Positions 61,657-64,000 of a DNA stretch of 64,000 nucleotides are shown here, in pieces (positions within the stretch are counted from its first letter, which is position 1; each line of letters starts with the position of its first letter). Below the pieces are notes generated by a model. It had not been told where the DNA came from, did not search any database, and saw only the letters and a list, made by a program, of their open reading frames with translations. Source of the stretch: Pseudomonas sp. LS44. Its GTDB lineage: Bacteria > Pseudomonadota > Gammaproteobacteria > Pseudomonadales > Pseudomonadaceae. The DNA is taken from NCBI RefSeq assembly GCF_024730785.1, contig NZ_CP102830.1, forward strand, positions 3,348,001-3,412,000, read 5' to 3'. The position numbers and the translations under genes were made by a program.

Positions 61657-62682
61657 CTAATTATCAGGCCCGGCACGATAGTCGCTTGGCAACTTGCCCG
61701 TCCACTTCTTGAAGGCGCGGCGGAAGTTCGAGGGGTCGCTGAAGCCCAGCAGATAGGCGACCTCGAACAGCGGTAGATGGGTGGTGCCTAGGTACTCCAG
61801 GGCCAGGCGCTTGCGGACGTCGTCGAGCACCTGCTGGTAGCTGGTGCCCATCTGCCCGAGGTGGCGGCGCAAGGTACGGCTGCTGGTATGCAAGGCGTGG
61901 GCGGCGCTGGCCAGGTCGGGGAAGTCGCCGGGGCGCGCCAGCAGCAGGCGGCGAATGCGCGTGAGCAGGCCATCCTGCACATCCAGGGTGGCCAGCAGCG
62001 CCTCGCACTGTTGCTCGCACATCTGCACAGTGGCCGGGTTGGCCAGCGCCATAGGGCGGTCCAGATAGATCCGCGGCAGGCTCAGACGATGGAACGGCTG
62101 ATCGAACAGCGGCAATACGCCGAACACCTCCTGGTAGCGCGCCACATAGGATGGCGGTGAATAGGCGAAACCGACCTGCATGTCGCCGAGATGCTCGCCC
62201 ACCAGAAAACGCGCGATGGTGCACAGACTGGTCATCAAGCCTTCGGCGGCGAAGCGATTGAGGCTACCCAGCGGCATCGACTCGCTGGCGCGCAGCTCGA
62301 CATGTTCACCGACCTCGACCATCTCCAGCTCGAACGCCAGGCCCAGGACCCGGTAATAACGCAAGGCGAACTGAATGGCCTTGCCCAGGTTGGCGCTGGA
62401 CAGCACCGCATAGCCGAGGATGCCGTGGGTCGAGACGTTGAGCCGCTGACCGAGCAGCAAACCGAGCGCCGGCTCGTCACAGCGCAGCATCACCGCGCTG
62501 ACCAGCAGATTGAAATCGATGAACGACAAGCGCCCGTTGGGATTGCCTAGCACTTCGGGGCGCAAGCGCGCGGCGGCGAGCAGTTCGTCGCGGGTAATGC
62601 CCCGCTCGCCAGCGAGGGTCAGCAACGCCTCGACATACGCCAGAGGCACCAGTTCGGCAGTGAAATTCAGTGGCTGTTTCAT
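61657..62682 (-). CDS. AraC-family regulator with N-terminal ligand domain (OruR-like)
   Basis: Transcription factor of 341 residues. The N-terminal half (about 1-215) resembles the arabinose-binding-like domain of OruR/ArgR-type regulators (FIDFNLLVSAVMLRCDEPAL, LNVSTHGILGYAVLSSANLG). The C-terminal AraC domain has FPDLASAAHALHTSSRTLRR and FEVAYLLGFSDPSNFRRAFK (about 255-330), both helix-turn-helix units. It is divergent from the metal-dependent hydrolase gene with a 132-bp region between, so it likely activates that gene and maybe its paralogue. Inducer unknown. Confidence 0.88.
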   Translation of the reverse strand: MKQPLNFTAELVPLAYVEALLTLAGERGITRDELLAAARLRPEVLGNPNGRLSFIDFNLLVSAVMLRCDEPALGLLLGQRLNVSTHGILGYAVLSSANLGKAIQFALRYYRVLGLAFELEMVEVGEHVELRASESMPLGSLNRFAAEGLMTSLCTIARFLVGEHLGDMQVGFAYSPPSYVARYQEVFGVLPLFDQPFHRLSLPRIYLDRPMALANPATVQMCEQQCEALLATLDVQDGLLTRIRRLLLARPGDFPDLASAAHALHTSSRTLRRHLGQMGTSYQQVLDDVRKRLALEYLGTTHLPLFEVAYLLGFSDPSNFRRAFKKWTGKLPSDYRAGPDN

Positions 62683-62814
62683 AGCGGCCGCTTATTGTTA
62701 TGGGTGGCTGCAGATGGCCGGATAGGACCTGCTGATTGGCCGCTTTTGCCTTGTTGCTGCTCAGCAGCGCGCGCATAGTCGGGACCAGCGTTCCAGATTA
62801 TCGAGGCAGTGTGT

Positions 62815-63648
62815 ATGGCCAGTACCACACCTAAAGGTTTGGAAATTCACCCGCGCCAGCCGAAATTTGGCTTACCTGAGCCGATGCCGCGCCATTGGCA
62901 TGGCGGCGATGCTTTCAAAACGCATTTGTTCGATGCCATGTCGGTGCTGTTTCCGGACGGCGAACGCTTCTTCATTGACTCGGTGCGCTTATTTCGCGAG
63001 CAGATCGACGACCCGCTGCTGAAAGAGCAGATTCGCGGCTTTATCGGTCAGGAAGCCCATCACAGCCGTGAGCATGCGCACTACAGCGAGCGCCTACGGG
63101 AGCTCGGTTACGACGTCGATTACCTGGAGCGTGGCCTGAAACGACGCCTGGCGTTCATCCAGAAACACCTGCCCGCCGAGCTGCAACTGGCCGCCACCTG
63201 CTCGGTCGAGCACCTCACCGCGATCATGGCCGACGCCGTGCTGCGCAACCCGCTCTGGCTGCAGGGCGCCGATCCGACGATGGCGCGCTTATGGCGCTGG
63301 CATGCGCTGGAAGAAACCGAACACAAGGCGGTGGCCTTCGACGTCTACCAGAGCGTGTGCGCCAGCCCCTGGTTGCGCCGCCGGGCGATGCTGCAAAGCA
63401 CGGTGTTTTTCACCATCGACACTCTCAAAGGCCTGATCCACATGCTCAAGCGCGATGGCCTGCTGTGGAACTGGCGGGTCTGGCGCGATGGCCTGAGCTG
63501 GCTGTGGGGCAAGAACGGCATCTATCGCGAACTGGTGAAGGCCTATCTGGACTTCTATCGCGGCGGCTTCCATCCCTGGCAGCACGACAATCTCTATCTG
63601 GTCGAACAGTACCGGCGCGAGTTCGATGCGCCGACCAAAGTGGCCTGA
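62815..63648 (+). CDS. Metal-dependent hydrolase-family protein (PF10118 type)
   Basis: Protein of 277 residues. Glutamate/histidine motifs IGQEAHHSREHAHYSERL (about 82-99) and WHALEETEHKAVAFDVYQ (about 162-179) form a ferritin-like or di-iron-like set, as in the family named predicted metal-dependent hydrolases. Helical throughout, probably membrane-associated near residue 195-215. ATG 62815 gives MASTTPKGLEI, the same start as the next paralogue at 63961; a GTG two codons earlier is possible. The divergent AraC regulator is a likely controller. The reaction is not known. Confidence 0.82.
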   Translation: MASTTPKGLEIHPRQPKFGLPEPMPRHWHGGDAFKTHLFDAMSVLFPDGERFFIDSVRLFREQIDDPLLKEQIRGFIGQEAHHSREHAHYSERLRELGYDVDYLERGLKRRLAFIQKHLPAELQLAATCSVEHLTAIMADAVLRNPLWLQGADPTMARLWRWHALEETEHKAVAFDVYQSVCASPWLRRRAMLQSTVFFTIDTLKGLIHMLKRDGLLWNWRVWRDGLSWLWGKNGIYRELVKAYLDFYRGGFHPWQHDNLYLVEQYRREFDAPTKVA

Positions 63649-63720
63649 TCGCACCGCCCTGCCCTGACCTGCCGGCTGCCAGGCAGCAAAGAGCCCCGCA
63701 TACAGCAGCTCGGCGTTTTC

Positions 63721-63831
63721 GTAGGGTGGGTTAGCCGCGCAGCGGCGTAACCCACCATCGATGCCACAGAGCGTGCCATTGCCGGCCAGGTGGCCGGTCG
63801 GTGGGTTACGCCTGCGGCTAACCCACCCTAC
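63721..63831. repeat. GTAGGGTGGGTT palindromic repeat
   Basis: GTAGGGTGGGTTAGCCGCGC at the left, GCGGCTAACCCACCCTAC at the right; halves also fold internally. Lies between the two hydrolase paralogues, in a region without other genes (63649-63960). No MITE ends around it. Confidence 0.82.
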
Positions 63832-63960
63832 ACATAGCGAAAATCAAACCGCCGGCCGGTGGCCATAAATGACTCGCAGATTGGCTGGTCATAACCTTTG
63901 CCGCTCGCCGGCCCCGCCCCATAGTGCGGCCATGAACAACCACGACTCAGGAGAGTCCGC

Positions 63961-64000
63961 ATGGCTAGCACCACCCCTGAAGGCCTGGTCATCCGTCCAC
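63961..64000 (+). CDS. Second metal-dependent hydrolase paralogue, cut by window end
   Basis: ATG after AGGAG opens MASTTPEGLVIRP, which matches the start of the gene at 62815 (MASTTPKGLEIHP) in 10 of 13 positions. Only 13 codons are visible. A tandem duplication is likely. Confidence 0.75.
   Translation, partial: MASTTPEGLVIRP

Overview
This is a GC-rich Gram-negative chromosomal segment that I read as Pseudomonas (sensu lato). The reasons are two DUF3509-type small proteins, a Pseudomonas-style siderophore receptor plus PepSY/DUF3325/DUF3649 membrane operon, paired DUF1302/DUF1329 envelope genes, and a gene order from about 13 kb to 35.5 kb (leucine dehydrogenase, SirB1-like protein, MalT-like LuxR regulator, crotonase, SDR, hydrolase, class II aldolase, LrgB/LrgA, LysR, flavodoxin, folM). 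That order resembles the PA3418-PA3437 stretch of P. aeruginosa PAO1 as I remember it; no search was run. I found no tRNA, rRNA, CRISPR array, prophage or complete insertion sequence.

Layout. 0-8 kb is iron uptake: the 3' part of an aerobactin-type receptor (IutA/ChtA-like), then on the minus strand a second TonB-dependent siderophore receptor with two Fur-box-like palindromes upstream and three inner-membrane genes downstream (DUF3649, PepSY, DUF3325). 8-15 kb holds housekeeping and stress genes (PsiE, YbaK-like deacylase, a SufR-like regulator with four cysteines, a GMC oxidoreductase, SOS-controlled yebG with a clear LexA box, leucine dehydrogenase, and a SirB1-like gene broken by one extra G). 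15.3-26 kb is the most distinctive part: two tandem modules, each with a large MalT/AlkS-like regulator and a DUF1329 protein, the second also with a DUF1302 outer-membrane protein. Both modules share a promoter-like block with exact internal spacing, and the first keeps a 22-codon stub where its DUF1302 gene should begin. 26.6-33.7 kb is acyl-CoA/aldolase/hydrolase metabolism, a CidAB-like pair with its LysR regulator, and a cupin and flavodoxin pair.

34-48 kb contains a PilZ-like protein, folM, a DUF1244/HopJ operon, trxB, cysZ, a fabF paralogue with a divergent HxlR regulator, trmK, a lipoate-ligase-like gene, and a LysR/M20-peptidase pair flanked by an intact and a remnant copy of that ligase gene, then CapA. 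48.6-54.5 kb is an ABC exporter, a TetR plus old-yellow-enzyme pair with matching operators, a nitroreductase and a glutathione peroxidase. 54.5-64 kb is slyD, DUF3565, ackA-pta, a PlsC-like acyltransferase, an OmpA-like lipoprotein, a metallo-beta-lactamase-fold hydrolase, an AraC-type regulator and the first of two tandem metal-dependent-hydrolase paralogues (the second cut by the window end).

Intergenic space is rich in small repeats: several families of palindromic REP/BIME-like elements, and MITE-like elements, including a 204-bp family whose copy between the lysR and cupin genes has a perfect 8-bp target duplication. Several repeats supply or touch the stop codon of the adjacent gene.
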